From positions 231,244-295,243 of the forward strand of contig LXYP01000006.1 in the NCBI GenBank assembly GCA_001650955.1: DNA of 64,000 nt, given 5' to 3'. The notes beneath the pieces were generated by a model. It saw only the letters and a program-made list of their open reading frames with translations, was not told the origin of the DNA and searched no databases. Below are positions 18,298 to 26,368 of the stretch, piece after piece. This stretch comes from Sphingomonadales bacterium EhC05. GTDB lineage: Bacteria > Pseudomonadota > Alphaproteobacteria > Sphingomonadales > Sphingomonadaceae. Position 1 is the first letter of the stretch; every line of letters starts with the position of its first letter. The translations under genes were made by a program, and so were the position numbers.

Positions 18298-19047
18298 ATG
18301 GCAGGCCATAGTAAATTCAACAATATCAAGCATCGCAAAGGTGCGCAGGACAAGAAGCGCTCTGCGCAATTTTCGAAGCTGAGCCGGGAAATCACCGTGG
18401 CGGCCAAATCGGGCATGCCCGATCCGGATATGAACCCGCGCCTGCGACTGGCCGTGAACAACGCGAAAGCTGTATCGATGCCAAAAGATGGCATCCAGCG
18501 GGCAATTGACAAGGCCTCGGCCAATGAAGGCGATGACTATGCCGAAGTGCGCTATGAGGGTTTCGGCCCCGGCGGCGTGTCGTTGATCATCGAAACGCTG
18601 ACCGACAATACCAACAGAACTTACACCAATGTCCGCACGATCATGTCTCGCAATGGTGGCAATGTCGGCGAGACCGGTTCGGTGTCGCACGGCTTCGACC
18701 GGGTCGGCTATGTGCAATATCCTGCCAGCGCGGGCGATGAGGAAACAGTCCTCGAAGCCGCCATGGAAGCGGGCGCAGAAGATATTTCCTCTGACGAAGA
18801 TGGCCATGAAATCTGGACCGCAATGGAAGATCTGCACGAAGTGTCGGGTGCGCTCGAAAAATCGCTCGGCGAAGCGGGCAGCGTGAAGCTTGCCTGGCGG
18901 CCATCCGTACAGGTCGAGGTCGATCAGGAACAGGCCGAGACTTTGCTCAATCTGATCGATCTGCTCGAAGAGGATGATGACGTCCAGACCGTCTGGGGCA
19001 ATTATGACGTTTCGGACGAGATTATGGAAAAACTGAACGCCGAGTGA
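18298..19047 (+). CDS. yebC: YebC/PmpR-family regulatory protein
   Basis: A 249-residue YebC-type protein beginning [20 protein letters not shown] with the family's [11 protein letters not shown] and [19 protein letters not shown] blocks; the acidic C-terminal domain ([16 protein letters not shown]) is also typical. Relatives act as transcription factors (PmpR) or, more recently, as ribosome-associated factors easing translation of proline-rich stretches, like mitochondrial TACO1. Position just before ruvC is widely conserved in bacteria. Its stop TGA overlaps the start of a short truncated reading frame. Confidence 0.95.
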   Translation: MAGHSKFNNIKHRKGAQDKKRSAQFSKLSREITVAAKSGMPDPDMNPRLRLAVNNAKAVSMPKDGIQRAIDKASANEGDDYAEVRYEGFGPGGVSLIIETLTDNTNRTYTNVRTIMSRNGGNVGETGSVSHGFDRVGYVQYPASAGDEETVLEAAMEAGAEDISSDEDGHEIWTAMEDLHEVSGALEKSLGEAGSVKLAWRPSVQVEVDQEQAETLLNLIDLLEEDDDVQTVWGNYDVSDEIMEKLNAE

Positions 19048-19145
19048 TGTGGGAATTTGTAGCCAAGGCTGCACTCGCCGGAGTGATTGTGGCTCTGGTT
19101 GACACCATCGCCGAACAACAGTCCGGCTTGGGCCTGCCCATCTAG
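19047..19145 (+). pseudogene. Truncated DUF3147-like membrane protein remnant
   Basis: A 32-codon frame starting with the ATG that overlaps the yebC stop (ATGA). The peptide [20 protein letters not shown] resembles the first helix of DUF3147 membrane proteins (pattern F-x-x-KAALSGVIVA-x-x-x-x-IA), a family of about 110-120 residues, but it ends at TAG right after GLGLPI, where intact members continue into a second helix. It is probably a gene remnant left when the rest was deleted; a genuine small membrane protein cannot be excluded. Recognition is from memory of the family pattern. Confidence 0.45.
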
Positions 19146-19152
19146 ATGGGCA
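19135..19152. repeat. Perfect 18-bp palindrome before ruvC
   Basis: TGCCCATCTAGATGGGCA reads identically on both strands. It spans the stop codon of the truncated frame and ends 8 bases before the ruvC start. With no loop it is more like a dimer-binding operator than a hairpin; it also marks the point where the truncated gene ends. Confidence 0.6.
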
Positions 19153-19159
19153 TGGAGAT

Positions 19160-19630
19160 ATGATCATTTTGGGTCTCGACCCCGGTCTCGGCACAACCGG
19201 CTGGGGCGTGATCAATGTCGATGGCAATCGGCTGTCCCATATTGCCAATGGGCAGATTAAAACCGATCCGAAAATGGCATTGGCCAGCCGCCTGCTGAAA
19301 CTCGATCTCGAGCTTACCGATTTGCTGCTGGAATATAAGCCGGATGCCGCTGCGGTCGAGGAAGTGTTCGTCAACTCCAACCCGCAGAGCACGCTCAAGC
19401 TTGGGCAGGCGCGCGGCGTGGTTCTGCTGGGCGCGTCTCGCAGCGGCATTGAGGTCGGCGAATATGCGGCGCGTTCGGTGAAGAAATCTGTGGTTGGCGT
19501 CGGCAAGGCGGGCAAGGATCAGGTGCAGGCGATGATCAAGATCTTGCTCCCCGGTGTGCAGCTGGCGGGCGCCGACGCCGCCGATGCGCTGGCAGTTGCA
19601 ATTACCCATGCGCATCATCGGAAAAAATAA
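19160..19630 (+). CDS. ruvC: Holliday junction resolvase RuvC
   Basis: Endonuclease that cuts Holliday junctions symmetrically after RuvAB branch migration. The protein is 156 residues. Acidic catalytic residues are seen in [12 protein letters not shown] (Asp), AAVEEVFV (Glu) and the C-terminal DAADALAVA (two Asp), with the structural [15 protein letters not shown] helix. The sequence ends soon after the last helix, slightly shorter than E. coli RuvC (173). ruvA follows after about 50 bases. Confidence 0.96.
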   Translation: MIILGLDPGLGTTGWGVINVDGNRLSHIANGQIKTDPKMALASRLLKLDLELTDLLLEYKPDAAAVEEVFVNSNPQSTLKLGQARGVVLLGASRSGIEVGEYAARSVKKSVVGVGKAGKDQVQAMIKILLPGVQLAGADAADALAVAITHAHHRKK

Positions 19631-19679
19631 GAACAAAACAAAAACTCGACAGATTCTCCTGTCGCGCTAAAACACCTAT

Positions 19680-20285
19680 ATGATCGCAAAACTTACCGGC
19701 ACCATCGACGAGATCGGCACGGATAATATCGTGCTTGATGTTCAGGGCGTCGGTTATCTGGTCTTCGCATCCTCGCGCACCATCGGTGCGATCGGCGGCA
19801 AGGGCGATGGCGCGACCATCTATACCGAGATGCAGGTCAGCGAGACCGACATGCGCCTGATGGGCTTTGCCTCGGCGAGCGAGCGCGACTGGTTCCGCTT
19901 GCTGATTTCGGTACAGGGTGTCGGCGGAAAGGTGGCGCTGGCGATACTCTCTGCGCTCGAGCCCGGTGAAATTTCGCGGGCGATAGCGACCGGTGACAAG
20001 GCGATGGTGTCGCGGGCCAATGGCGTCGGGCCAAAATTGGCGTTGCGGATCGTCAACGAACTGAAAGACAAGGTCGGCGGCATTGCGACCGATCCGATTG
20101 TCGGCGCAGGCGGAGTGATTCACGCCCCCTCGAACAACAGCGCCGATGCGGTGAGCGCATTGCAGAACCTCGGCTTCAAACCGGTGGATGCGAGCGCAGC
20201 AGTGGCGGCGGCGGATGCCGAGGCGGGGGATGGGGTGACGCTCGATGCGCTGGTCAGACTGGCGCTCAAGAAGGCGGCGCGGTGA
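19680..20285 (+). CDS. ruvA: Holliday junction branch migration protein RuvA
   Basis: A 201-residue protein that binds four-way junctions as a tetramer and loads the RuvB motor. Three domains are visible: N-terminal OB fold ([20 protein letters not shown]), the tandem helix-hairpin-helix region ([16 protein letters not shown] and [19 protein letters not shown]) and the small C-terminal RuvB-binding domain ([13 protein letters not shown]). Its TGA overlaps the GTG of the next gene (GTGA). Unlike the usual order, ruvB does not follow directly: about 910 bases with two unrelated genes intervene. Confidence 0.97.
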   Translation: MIAKLTGTIDEIGTDNIVLDVQGVGYLVFASSRTIGAIGGKGDGATIYTEMQVSETDMRLMGFASASERDWFRLLISVQGVGGKVALAILSALEPGEISRAIATGDKAMVSRANGVGPKLALRIVNELKDKVGGIATDPIVGAGGVIHAPSNNSADAVSALQNLGFKPVDASAAVAAADAEAGDGVTLDALVRLALKKAAR

Positions 20286-20680
20286 CTTCTTGGTTTAAAG
20301 AAATGTATCGAACCAATTTTGTGTTTATGGCATTATACGCAGCGGCTGTAATTTCAATTTTTGTTCGAAGCGGAGATCCTATTTCGGTTTCGTGGTGGGT
20401 CGGTACAGTTCCTTTTTTTATTTGGTGTGTCGCACCGATATTTTTGCCGCTTATTGTGGTCCGACGATCTTGGTTCGTAACCGTATCGGTCGGTGCCATT
20501 GCTGCCTATAGTCTCAATGTCTATGTTGACAGCATGTTCGGCCCAGGCCTTAGATCGACATCTGCGCTGATCTTTGCTTTTCTTCCAATTTATCAGTGGA
20601 TTGCTGTCGGTCTTGTGCTTGCAATCAATTTTTTTGCAATAAGATCTCAAAATAGTCAATTGGACGGGCTCGATGACTGA
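20282..20680 (+). CDS. Hypothetical four-helix membrane protein
   Basis: A 132-residue protein with about four hydrophobic segments ([65 protein letters not shown]) and no recognised domain. It starts with GTG overlapping the ruvA stop. Its DNA is visibly richer in A and T than ruvA and ruvB, with long T and A runs, which suggests later acquisition or relaxed selection. No function can be proposed. Confidence 0.6.
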   Translation: MTSWFKEMYRTNFVFMALYAAAVISIFVRSGDPISVSWWVGTVPFFIWCVAPIFLPLIVVRRSWFVTVSVGAIAAYSLNVYVDSMFGPGLRSTSALIFAFLPIYQWIAVGLVLAINFFAIRSQNSQLDGLDD

Positions 20681-20710
20681 AACCTCCTTCCAATCCCCCG
20701 AACAGCTTCC

Positions 20711-20745
20711 CCGTCACTCTAAACTCGTTTCAGGGTCTATTTCTC
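20711..20745 (-). repeat. REP-like palindrome, copy 1 (inverted)
   Basis: Read on the minus strand this is GACCCTGAAACGAGTTTAGAG followed by TGACGG, an imperfect copy of the unit also found at 20771-20803 and 21151-21180. It is opposite in orientation to both and separated by about 25 bases from copy 2, so copies 1 and 2 form an inverted pair like a BIME. Confidence 0.7.
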
Positions 20746-20770
20746 GACGCTCGCAGGCGGTGATTGGGGT

Positions 20771-20803
20771 GCGGTGGATGCTGAAACGAGTTCAGCATGA
20801 CGG
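20771..20803 (+). repeat. REP-like palindrome, copy 2
   Basis: Contains an exact 8-bp hairpin ATGCTGAA (20778-20785), 5-base loop ACGAG and TTCAGCAT (20791-20798), within the frame GCGGTGGA...TGACGG shared with copy 3. It lies 14 bases past the 3' end of the GIY-YIG gene. Confidence 0.8.
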
Positions 20804-20816
20804 TGGCGGTGTGAAG

Positions 20817-21131
20817 TCAGTCGCTTATCGGGGGCAGACCCAGATTGACCGCCAGATCGACCCATTGCGAGTTTTCCGATTCGATCAGATTGATCTTCCA
20901 ACTGCGATGCCAGTTTTTGATTTGCTTTTCCCGGGCTATCGCGCTGGTCATATCACCGAGCATTTCAAAACGCACCAATCGGTAAACCGCATATTTCGAC
21001 GTGTGTCCGGGCATCTGGTTGTTGCGATGCTGGTAAAGGCGTTGGATCAGGTTCGAGGTTACGCCGATGTAAAGAGTACCGTAGGGCTGGCTTGCGAGTA
21101 TGTAGACGCATGGTTGTTTCTCTTGTCGCAT
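20817..21131 (-). CDS. GIY-YIG nuclease family protein
   Basis: A 104-residue single-domain nuclease of the UvrC N-terminal/GIY-YIG superfamily. The motif strands are VYILAS and LYIGVTSNLIQRLYQH, with the conserved Arg in the helix, and the closing REKQIKNWHRSWKINLIE holds the metal-binding Glu region. I start it at the ATG at 21131. An in-frame GTG at 21167 would place the first 12 codons inside the REP-like hairpin upstream. The gene lies antisense between ruvA and ruvB with related palindromes on both sides, so it looks like a small mobile or repeat-associated cassette. Its biological role is unknown. Confidence 0.85.
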   Translation of the reverse strand: MRQEKQPCVYILASQPYGTLYIGVTSNLIQRLYQHRNNQMPGHTSKYAVYRLVRFEMLGDMTSAIAREKQIKNWHRSWKINLIESENSQWVDLAVNLGLPPISD

Positions 21132-21150
21132 GGGCTGTGTATGGACGCGC

Positions 21151-21180
21151 GGTGGACCCTGAAACACATTCAGGGTGACG
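21151..21180 (+). repeat. REP-like palindrome, copy 3
   Basis: Exact 8-bp hairpin ACCCTGAA (21156-21163), loop ACACA, TTCAGGGT (21169-21176), with the same flanks GGTGGA and TGACG as copy 2. The stem differs from copy 2 by two compensating pairs, so the structure rather than the sequence is kept. It lies directly upstream of the ruvB ribosome-binding site. Confidence 0.8.
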
Positions 21181-21198
21181 AATTAGGGGCGTTTGGCC

Positions 21199-22224
21199 GT
21201 GAATGAAAAGGCGGATTTGAATCCTCAGCGGCAGCCGGAAGACATCGACGCCGCCCTGCGTCCGAAAACGCTCGACGAATTTATCGGGCAGGAGGCGGCG
21301 CGCGGCAATTTGCGGGTGTTTATCGAGGCAGCCAAAGGGCGCAGCGAGGCGCTCGATCATGTGCTGTTCTTTGGGCCTCCCGGCCTGGGCAAGACAACGC
21401 TGGCGCAGATCATTGCCCGCGAACTAGGTGTCGGCTTTCGTGCGACATCCGGTCCGGTCATTGCCAAATCGGGTGATCTCGCGGCGCTGCTGACCAATCT
21501 CGAAGAAGGCGATGTCCTGTTTATCGACGAAATCCACCGGCTCAATCCGGTGGTCGAGGAAATCCTCTACCCGGCGATGGAAGATCGCGCGCTCGATCTG
21601 ATCATCGGCGAAGGTCCCTCGGCGCGCAGCGTGCGGATTGACCTGCCGGCTTTCACTCTGATCGGTGCTACCACTCGCCAAGGCCTGCTGACGACGCCGC
21701 TGCGTGACCGCTTTGGCATTCCGGTGCGGCTCGCATTCTACTCGACCGAAGAACTGGAACAGGTCGTCCACCGCGCTGCGCGCCTGCTCGATCTCGATAT
21801 CGCCCCCGACGGCGCCACCGAAGTCGCGCGCCGCGCCCGCGGGACCCCGCGCATCGCTGGCCGTCTGCTGCGCCGGGTTCGTGATTTTGCCAATGTCGCA
21901 GGAACCCGTATCGTCGACCGGAAAATTGCCGATGAATCGCTCAGCCGGCTTGAGGTTGATAGCATCGGCCTCGACGCGATGGACCGGCGCTATCTCCATA
22001 TGATTGCGGATATCTACAAAGGCGGTCCGGTCGGTGTCGAGACATTGGCGGCCGGTCTTTCGGAACCGCGTGACACGGTCGAGGAAGTGATCGAACCTTA
22101 TCTCATCCAGCTCGGCCTGATCGCCCGGACCGCAAGAGGCCGCGCGCTCAATGACCGCGGCTGGAAGCATCTCGGGATAGTGCCACCTCCTGGTAAAGAG
22201 ATGGATGGGGAGCTGTTTGATTGA
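21199..22224 (+). CDS. ruvB: Holliday junction branch migration ATPase RuvB
   Basis: A 341-residue AAA+ motor. N-terminal [11 protein letters not shown], Walker [11 protein letters not shown], Walker B FIDEIHR, sensor 1 LIGATTR with the following [10 protein letters not shown], and the winged-helix C-terminus ([28 protein letters not shown]) are all intact. I choose the GTG at 21199, with AGGGG 9 bases upstream; a TTG at 21193 is too close to that site. The region upstream is the REP-like copy 3, so ruvB is likely transcribed from a nearby promoter or by read-through from ruvA across the inserted segment. Confidence 0.97.
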   Translation: MNEKADLNPQRQPEDIDAALRPKTLDEFIGQEAARGNLRVFIEAAKGRSEALDHVLFFGPPGLGKTTLAQIIARELGVGFRATSGPVIAKSGDLAALLTNLEEGDVLFIDEIHRLNPVVEEILYPAMEDRALDLIIGEGPSARSVRIDLPAFTLIGATTRQGLLTTPLRDRFGIPVRLAFYSTEELEQVVHRAARLLDLDIAPDGATEVARRARGTPRIAGRLLRRVRDFANVAGTRIVDRKIADESLSRLEVDSIGLDAMDRRYLHMIADIYKGGPVGVETLAAGLSEPRDTVEEVIEPYLIQLGLIARTARGRALNDRGWKHLGIVPPPGKEMDGELFD

Positions 22225-23330
22225 TCACGCGGAGAGGCTTCAATCGCGGATTGGCGATCAGCGGTATCGCGGCTGCCGCGCCATTTCTTGTCTCTTGCAG
22301 CGGTCCCTCTGATATGATCCAATCGCAATTTTGGATGCCCGAAGAACGCGAACTGCACGAGCGAACTTTCATGCAATGGCCGGTCAGCCGCGAAGTCCAT
22401 CCGGACCGGCTGTTCCTCGACATGCTCCAGCAATCGATCGCCGATGTCGCCAATGCGATTGCCGAGTTCGAGCCCGTGGTGCTGATGATGGACAAGAAAT
22501 ATGAACCAGCGGCGCGGCGCAAATTGTCAGATGCCGTCGAAATCTGGGATATTGCGACGGATGATCTTTGGTGCCGCGATTCGGGACCATGTTTTGTTCG
22601 CAATGATGCCGGTGACCTCGCGGTCCGCCATTTCAACTTTAACGGCTGGGGGAACAAGCAGGATCACGGCCATGATGGCAAAATCGCCGCCATTGTCGCT
22701 GAACGCCTGGGATTGCAATTGTTCGACAATGGCCTCGTTGGCGAACCCGGCGGGCTGGAATCGGATGGTGCGGGCACGGTGATCGCCCATGAATCGAGCT
22801 GGATCATCGCCAACCGCAATTATGGCAGCAAGGCCGAGATTGACGCGCAGATCCTGGAAGCGGTGGGCGGCCAGAAGCTGATCTGGGCACCGGGCCTCAA
22901 GGATCAGGATATTACCGACTATCATATCGACGCGCTGGCTCGGTTTCCCGAGCCTGGCAAGATTCTCATCCAGTTGCCCGATGAGGAAGATGCGGCGGAT
23001 GATCCGTTCGCGGCGGCCGCCTATCAAACCCATGATATTCTGGCAGCGGCGCGTGATGCGCAAGGCCAGCGGTTTGAGATGATCATATTGCCGGAACCAT
23101 ATGAGACACGGTTGACAGCCGAGGATTTTGTCGCTTCTTATGTCAACTATTATGTCTGCAATGGCGCTGTGATCGCAGCGCAATTTGGTGATGGTGCAGC
23201 GGATGCCAAAGCGAAGGAAATGCTAAGCGAGCTTTATCCTGAACGCGACATCGTGATGCTCAATGTCGATCCGATCGGCGAATGTGGCGGCGGCATTCAT
23301 TGCGCCACGCAGCAGCAGCCGAAGATCTAG
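22221..23330 (+). CDS. Agmatine deiminase-family protein with Tat lipoprotein signal
   Basis: A 369-residue member of the agmatine deiminase/Porphyromonas-type peptidylarginine deiminase family. Active-site segments are [11 protein letters not shown], the Asp-rich [11 protein letters not shown], the His of [11 protein letters not shown] and the nucleophilic Cys in [10 protein letters not shown]. The N-terminus [15 protein letters not shown] followed by FLVSCSG is a twin-arginine signal with a lipobox, so the enzyme is predicted to be exported folded and lipid-anchored, while most agmatine deiminases are cytoplasmic. The start is TTG overlapping the ruvB stop. Substrate could be agmatine or another guanidino compound outside the cytoplasm. 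Confidence 0.85.
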   Translation: MITRRGFNRGLAISGIAAAAPFLVSCSGPSDMIQSQFWMPEERELHERTFMQWPVSREVHPDRLFLDMLQQSIADVANAIAEFEPVVLMMDKKYEPAARRKLSDAVEIWDIATDDLWCRDSGPCFVRNDAGDLAVRHFNFNGWGNKQDHGHDGKIAAIVAERLGLQLFDNGLVGEPGGLESDGAGTVIAHESSWIIANRNYGSKAEIDAQILEAVGGQKLIWAPGLKDQDITDYHIDALARFPEPGKILIQLPDEEDAADDPFAAAAYQTHDILAAARDAQGQRFEMIILPEPYETRLTAEDFVASYVNYYVCNGAVIAAQFGDGAADAKAKEMLSELYPERDIVMLNVDPIGECGGGIHCATQQQPKI

Positions 23331-24805
23331 GTCGACGCCTCAATCTGCGCGCCGGACGCCCAGGTAGCATGCGTTCCGCTTGATATCCGGTGCGGCAGGA
23401 TGATCGTGCAGACCGGGCCTGCCGATAATTTCCGGGCATCCCAAATCACGCATTCGCTGCGGTCCTGCGCCATATCGGTGATGAAGCTGATCAGATAGCC
23501 GTCATCTTCCGATTGGGCATTGGCGCGCGGAATGAACGGCGCTTCGGAGCCGAAACGTTGCTCGCCGAAACTGATATGCTCCGCGTCACCGGTCTCCAGA
23601 TCATGTTTGGTCAGACCGTTGAACAGGAACCAGCCCGGCTCGCCGGTCACGCTATAGGCATAGCGATAGGGCTGTCCGGCAATCTGCTGGTTGATCATCC
23701 CAAATTCTACCGGATAATCGTCGAACAGCGTCTCTTCTTTTGTTTCACCGGTTTTGAGATTGAATCGCCAGCGGTGCAGTTCGGGTTTGAAACTGTGCAG
23801 GTCGATACTCGCGCCCATGCTTTCATAGCCCGAGGGAAAGTCGGTGAGCGGCGGCGGCACCGGGTCATTCTGGAAATAGCCGTCGAGGATGATCTCGTCG
23901 CCATCCTCGAACGCATTGGCCCAGTGGAGAACATAGGTCGGCTTGGCCTCGAACCATTTGATCTCGTCCGGCTGGCCCATGCGCGGGATGATGCCGAAGC
24001 GCGTGGGTTCGTCGGGATGATAGGCGGGGATCCGCAGGCCGCGGTCGAGCAATTGTTCCTGCCAGTAGAGCGGGCAGTCGTTGAAAATCGCGTAATTTGT
24101 GGTGAACGCCATATCATGAGGGAGGCGGGGGCCGGGCAATGCGATGGGGACGAAATGTTTGAGCTGATTGTCGGGCCCGACAACGCCATAATGCAGATAG
24201 GGTGCTTGGGTGGCATAGTTGAAGAACAGCAATTCGCCAGTGGCCTCGTCGACTTTCGGGTGGGCGGAAATACCATCTTCGGGAACCCAGTCCGCTTTGC
24301 CGATTGTTGCGAGCGTGTCCGGATCGAGCCGATAGCCTTCGCCGCACTGGTAAAAGGTTGATAGGATTGCACCGGCATGGACCACGACATCGGTTGAGCT
24401 GCTGTCCTTGACGCTGCCATGCGCCCCCCAGCCAGGTCTTTTGCTATCCGACGGCTTGCCCATGATGCCGACCCATAGAGGCCCGCCCTCTGCCTGTTCG
24501 GCTTCGAACCCTTCGGTCCGGACAAAGCGGTTGCGATAGACTGCCTTGCCGTCCTTGATCCGGAGAGTGTGGATCATCCCATCGCCGTCAAACGGGTGAT
24601 AGCGTCCGATCGAATCATGCACCGGATTTTCGGTGTTTCTGACATAAATGCCATCAATATCGGTCGGGATTTCGCCGATGACCTTCAGATCATCCCTGTC
24701 CAGCTCTTCAAATAGCGGCGTCCACGCGCCATTGCGATAGGGATGGTCATTTGGCTCGAGCGTGACCTTGACTTGATTGACGCCGGTATGAGCCATTCCT
24801 GCCAT
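23327..24805 (-). CDS. Carotenoid oxygenase family protein
   Basis: A 492-residue non-heme iron dioxygenase of the carotenoid/stilbene cleavage family. Four iron-binding histidines can be placed: His182 (GISAHPKVD), His230 (LPHDMAF), His294 (VLHWANAFE) and His479 (SSGTHATW). Sphingomonads use related enzymes for carotenoid cleavage and for lignin-derived stilbenes (lignostilbene dioxygenases), so the substrate is open. No signal peptide. Its ATG overlaps the dapD stop by one base, so it is translated from the same message as dapD and the nucleotidase gene, which is an odd partnership. Confidence 0.9.
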   Translation of the reverse strand: MAGMAHTGVNQVKVTLEPNDHPYRNGAWTPLFEELDRDDLKVIGEIPTDIDGIYVRNTENPVHDSIGRYHPFDGDGMIHTLRIKDGKAVYRNRFVRTEGFEAEQAEGGPLWVGIMGKPSDSKRPGWGAHGSVKDSSSTDVVVHAGAILSTFYQCGEGYRLDPDTLATIGKADWVPEDGISAHPKVDEATGELLFFNYATQAPYLHYGVVGPDNQLKHFVPIALPGPRLPHDMAFTTNYAIFNDCPLYWQEQLLDRGLRIPAYHPDEPTRFGIIPRMGQPDEIKWFEAKPTYVLHWANAFEDGDEIILDGYFQNDPVPPPLTDFPSGYESMGASIDLHSFKPELHRWRFNLKTGETKEETLFDDYPVEFGMINQQIAGQPYRYAYSVTGEPGWFLFNGLTKHDLETGDAEHISFGEQRFGSEAPFIPRANAQSEDDGYLISFITDMAQDRSECVIWDARKLSAGPVCTIILPHRISSGTHATWASGAQIEAST

Positions 24806-25641
24806 CAGTCGCGCAGCAGCTCATTGATCCCGGTCTTGGATCGGGTCTGGGCATCCACGGTTTTGACAATCACCGCACAATAGAGCGAGGGGCCGGGAAC
24901 GCCGTCAATATTCACTTTGGGTGGCAAGGTGCCAGGTACGACGACAGCATATGGTGGGACTTCGCCCATCCAGACCTTGCCGGTGACCCGATCAACAATC
25001 TTGGTCGACGCGCCGAGATAGACACCCATCGAGAGCACTGCGCCTTCGCCGACGCGCACCCCTTCGGCCACTTCGGAGCGGGCACCGATAAATGCGCCAT
25101 CCTCGATAATCACGGGACCAGCCTGCAACGGCTCGAGCACGCCGCCGATACCGGCACCACCGGAGATATGAACATTTTTTCCGATCTGCGCACAGCTACC
25201 GACGGTCGCCCAACCGTCAACCATGGTGCCTTCGTCGACAAAGGCACCAATATTGACGAAGCTCGGCATCAGCACAACGCCCCGTCCGATATGCGCGCCC
25301 TGGCGAACGATCGAACCAGGAACCGAACGGAAACCGGCTTCGCGGAAACGATTCTCACCCCATCCGGCAAATTTGCTCGGTACCTTGTCCCAGTGATTGG
25401 CCCCGCCGGGACCTTCGATCACTGTGTTGTCATTGAGCCGGAAGGAGAGCAGGACGGCCTTTTTCAGCCATTGGTTGACGACCCACTGGCCATCTTTTTT
25501 CTCCGCAACCCGGGCGCTGCCATTGTCGAGCATGGTCAATGCCGCATCCACGGCCTCGCGCACGTCGCCCTGGGTTGTGAGGCTGAGCGATTCGCGTTTT
25601 TCCCAAGCATTGTCGATCGCGGTCTGTAAGGCGGCTGTCAT
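24805..25641 (-). CDS. dapD: 2,3,4,5-tetrahydropyridine-2,6-dicarboxylate N-succinyltransferase
   Basis: Succinylates tetrahydrodipicolinate in the diaminopimelate/lysine pathway. The 278-residue protein has an N-terminal helical domain and a left-handed hexapeptide-repeat beta helix from about residue 105 ([57 protein letters not shown]). The length matches the family (274 in E. coli). It follows the nucleotidase gene with a 4-base overlap and is followed by the carotenoid oxygenase gene with a 1-base overlap. Confidence 0.97.
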   Translation of the reverse strand: MTAALQTAIDNAWEKRESLSLTTQGDVREAVDAALTMLDNGSARVAEKKDGQWVVNQWLKKAVLLSFRLNDNTVIEGPGGANHWDKVPSKFAGWGENRFREAGFRSVPGSIVRQGAHIGRGVVLMPSFVNIGAFVDEGTMVDGWATVGSCAQIGKNVHISGGAGIGGVLEPLQAGPVIIEDGAFIGARSEVAEGVRVGEGAVLSMGVYLGASTKIVDRVTGKVWMGEVPPYAVVVPGTLPPKVNIDGVPGPSLYCAVIVKTVDAQTRSKTGINELLRD

Positions 25642-26321
25642 GATGTGATGGTTTCCTTCGCACTATGGAGGCCGGTGACCCAGGACTCCAAATCGGTGAT
25701 TTCATAGTCAATATAGGCCGGATCATGCTCGCGGCCAGCCCATTCTGCACCGGTGTTGATCCATACCGTGGTCATGCCCAAATCCTTTGCCGGGCGCAGG
25801 TTGCGCGCCATGTCCTCGACGAACAGGGCGCGGGTCGGATCGATACCGGTGGTTGCGATCATGCTGTGATAGGCGGCTTCTTCCGGTTTGGGAACGAGCT
25901 TCGTGTCCAATATATCATGCATCTGGTGAAACAGTCCATCCAGTCCGCGTCGCTCCAGCACCCGGTTGGCATAAGGCGCATCGGCATTGGTGAAAACCAG
26001 CTTTTCGCCCGGCAGGGCAGCGATGGCTGCCCGAACAAGCGGCGCCGGGGACAGGCGAGCCATGTCGATATCATGGACAAAATCGAGAAAATCATGCGGG
26101 TCAGTATCATGATGATGCATCAGACCCGCCAAGGTGGTGCCGTGATCGTGGAAAAAATCTTTTTGGACCGTGCGGGCTTCTGCAAGATCACAATCGAGCG
26201 TTTGCGCAATATATTCGCCCATTTTGATGTCAATCAGCGCGAACAGATTGCACTCTGCCGGATAGAGGACATTGTCGAGATCGAAGATCCAGTGGTCAAT
26301 ATGGGAAAATTCTGGTGTCAT
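25638..26321 (-). CDS. Pyrimidine 5'-nucleotidase-like HAD phosphatase
   Basis: A 227-residue HAD phosphatase with motif [12 protein letters not shown] (both Asp present), motif [16 protein letters not shown], motif [13 protein letters not shown] and motif [11 protein letters not shown]. The sequence resembles the SDT1/PHM8-type pyrimidine 5'-nucleotidases, which I recall lie beside dapD in other alphaproteobacteria. It would hydrolyse UMP, CMP or related phosphates, but substrate range is inferred. It overlaps dapD by 4 bases and is probably the first gene of that operon. Confidence 0.88.
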   Translation of the reverse strand: MTPEFSHIDHWIFDLDNVLYPAECNLFALIDIKMGEYIAQTLDCDLAEARTVQKDFFHDHGTTLAGLMHHHDTDPHDFLDFVHDIDMARLSPAPLVRAAIAALPGEKLVFTNADAPYANRVLERRGLDGLFHQMHDILDTKLVPKPEEAAYHSMIATTGIDPTRALFVEDMARNLRPAKDLGMTTVWINTGAEWAGREHDPAYIDYEITDLESWVTGLHSAKETITS

Positions 26322-26368
26322 AGCGATGCGACTAGTCGCACCTTGGCTTAATCACAAGATGCTTATGA

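Noticed and set aside
18250-19515. Upstream extension of the CPBP protease frame across yebC and ruvC
   Set aside because: The extension is antisense to two conserved genes and shows no homology; the real start at 18249 has a ribosome site and family-like N-terminus.
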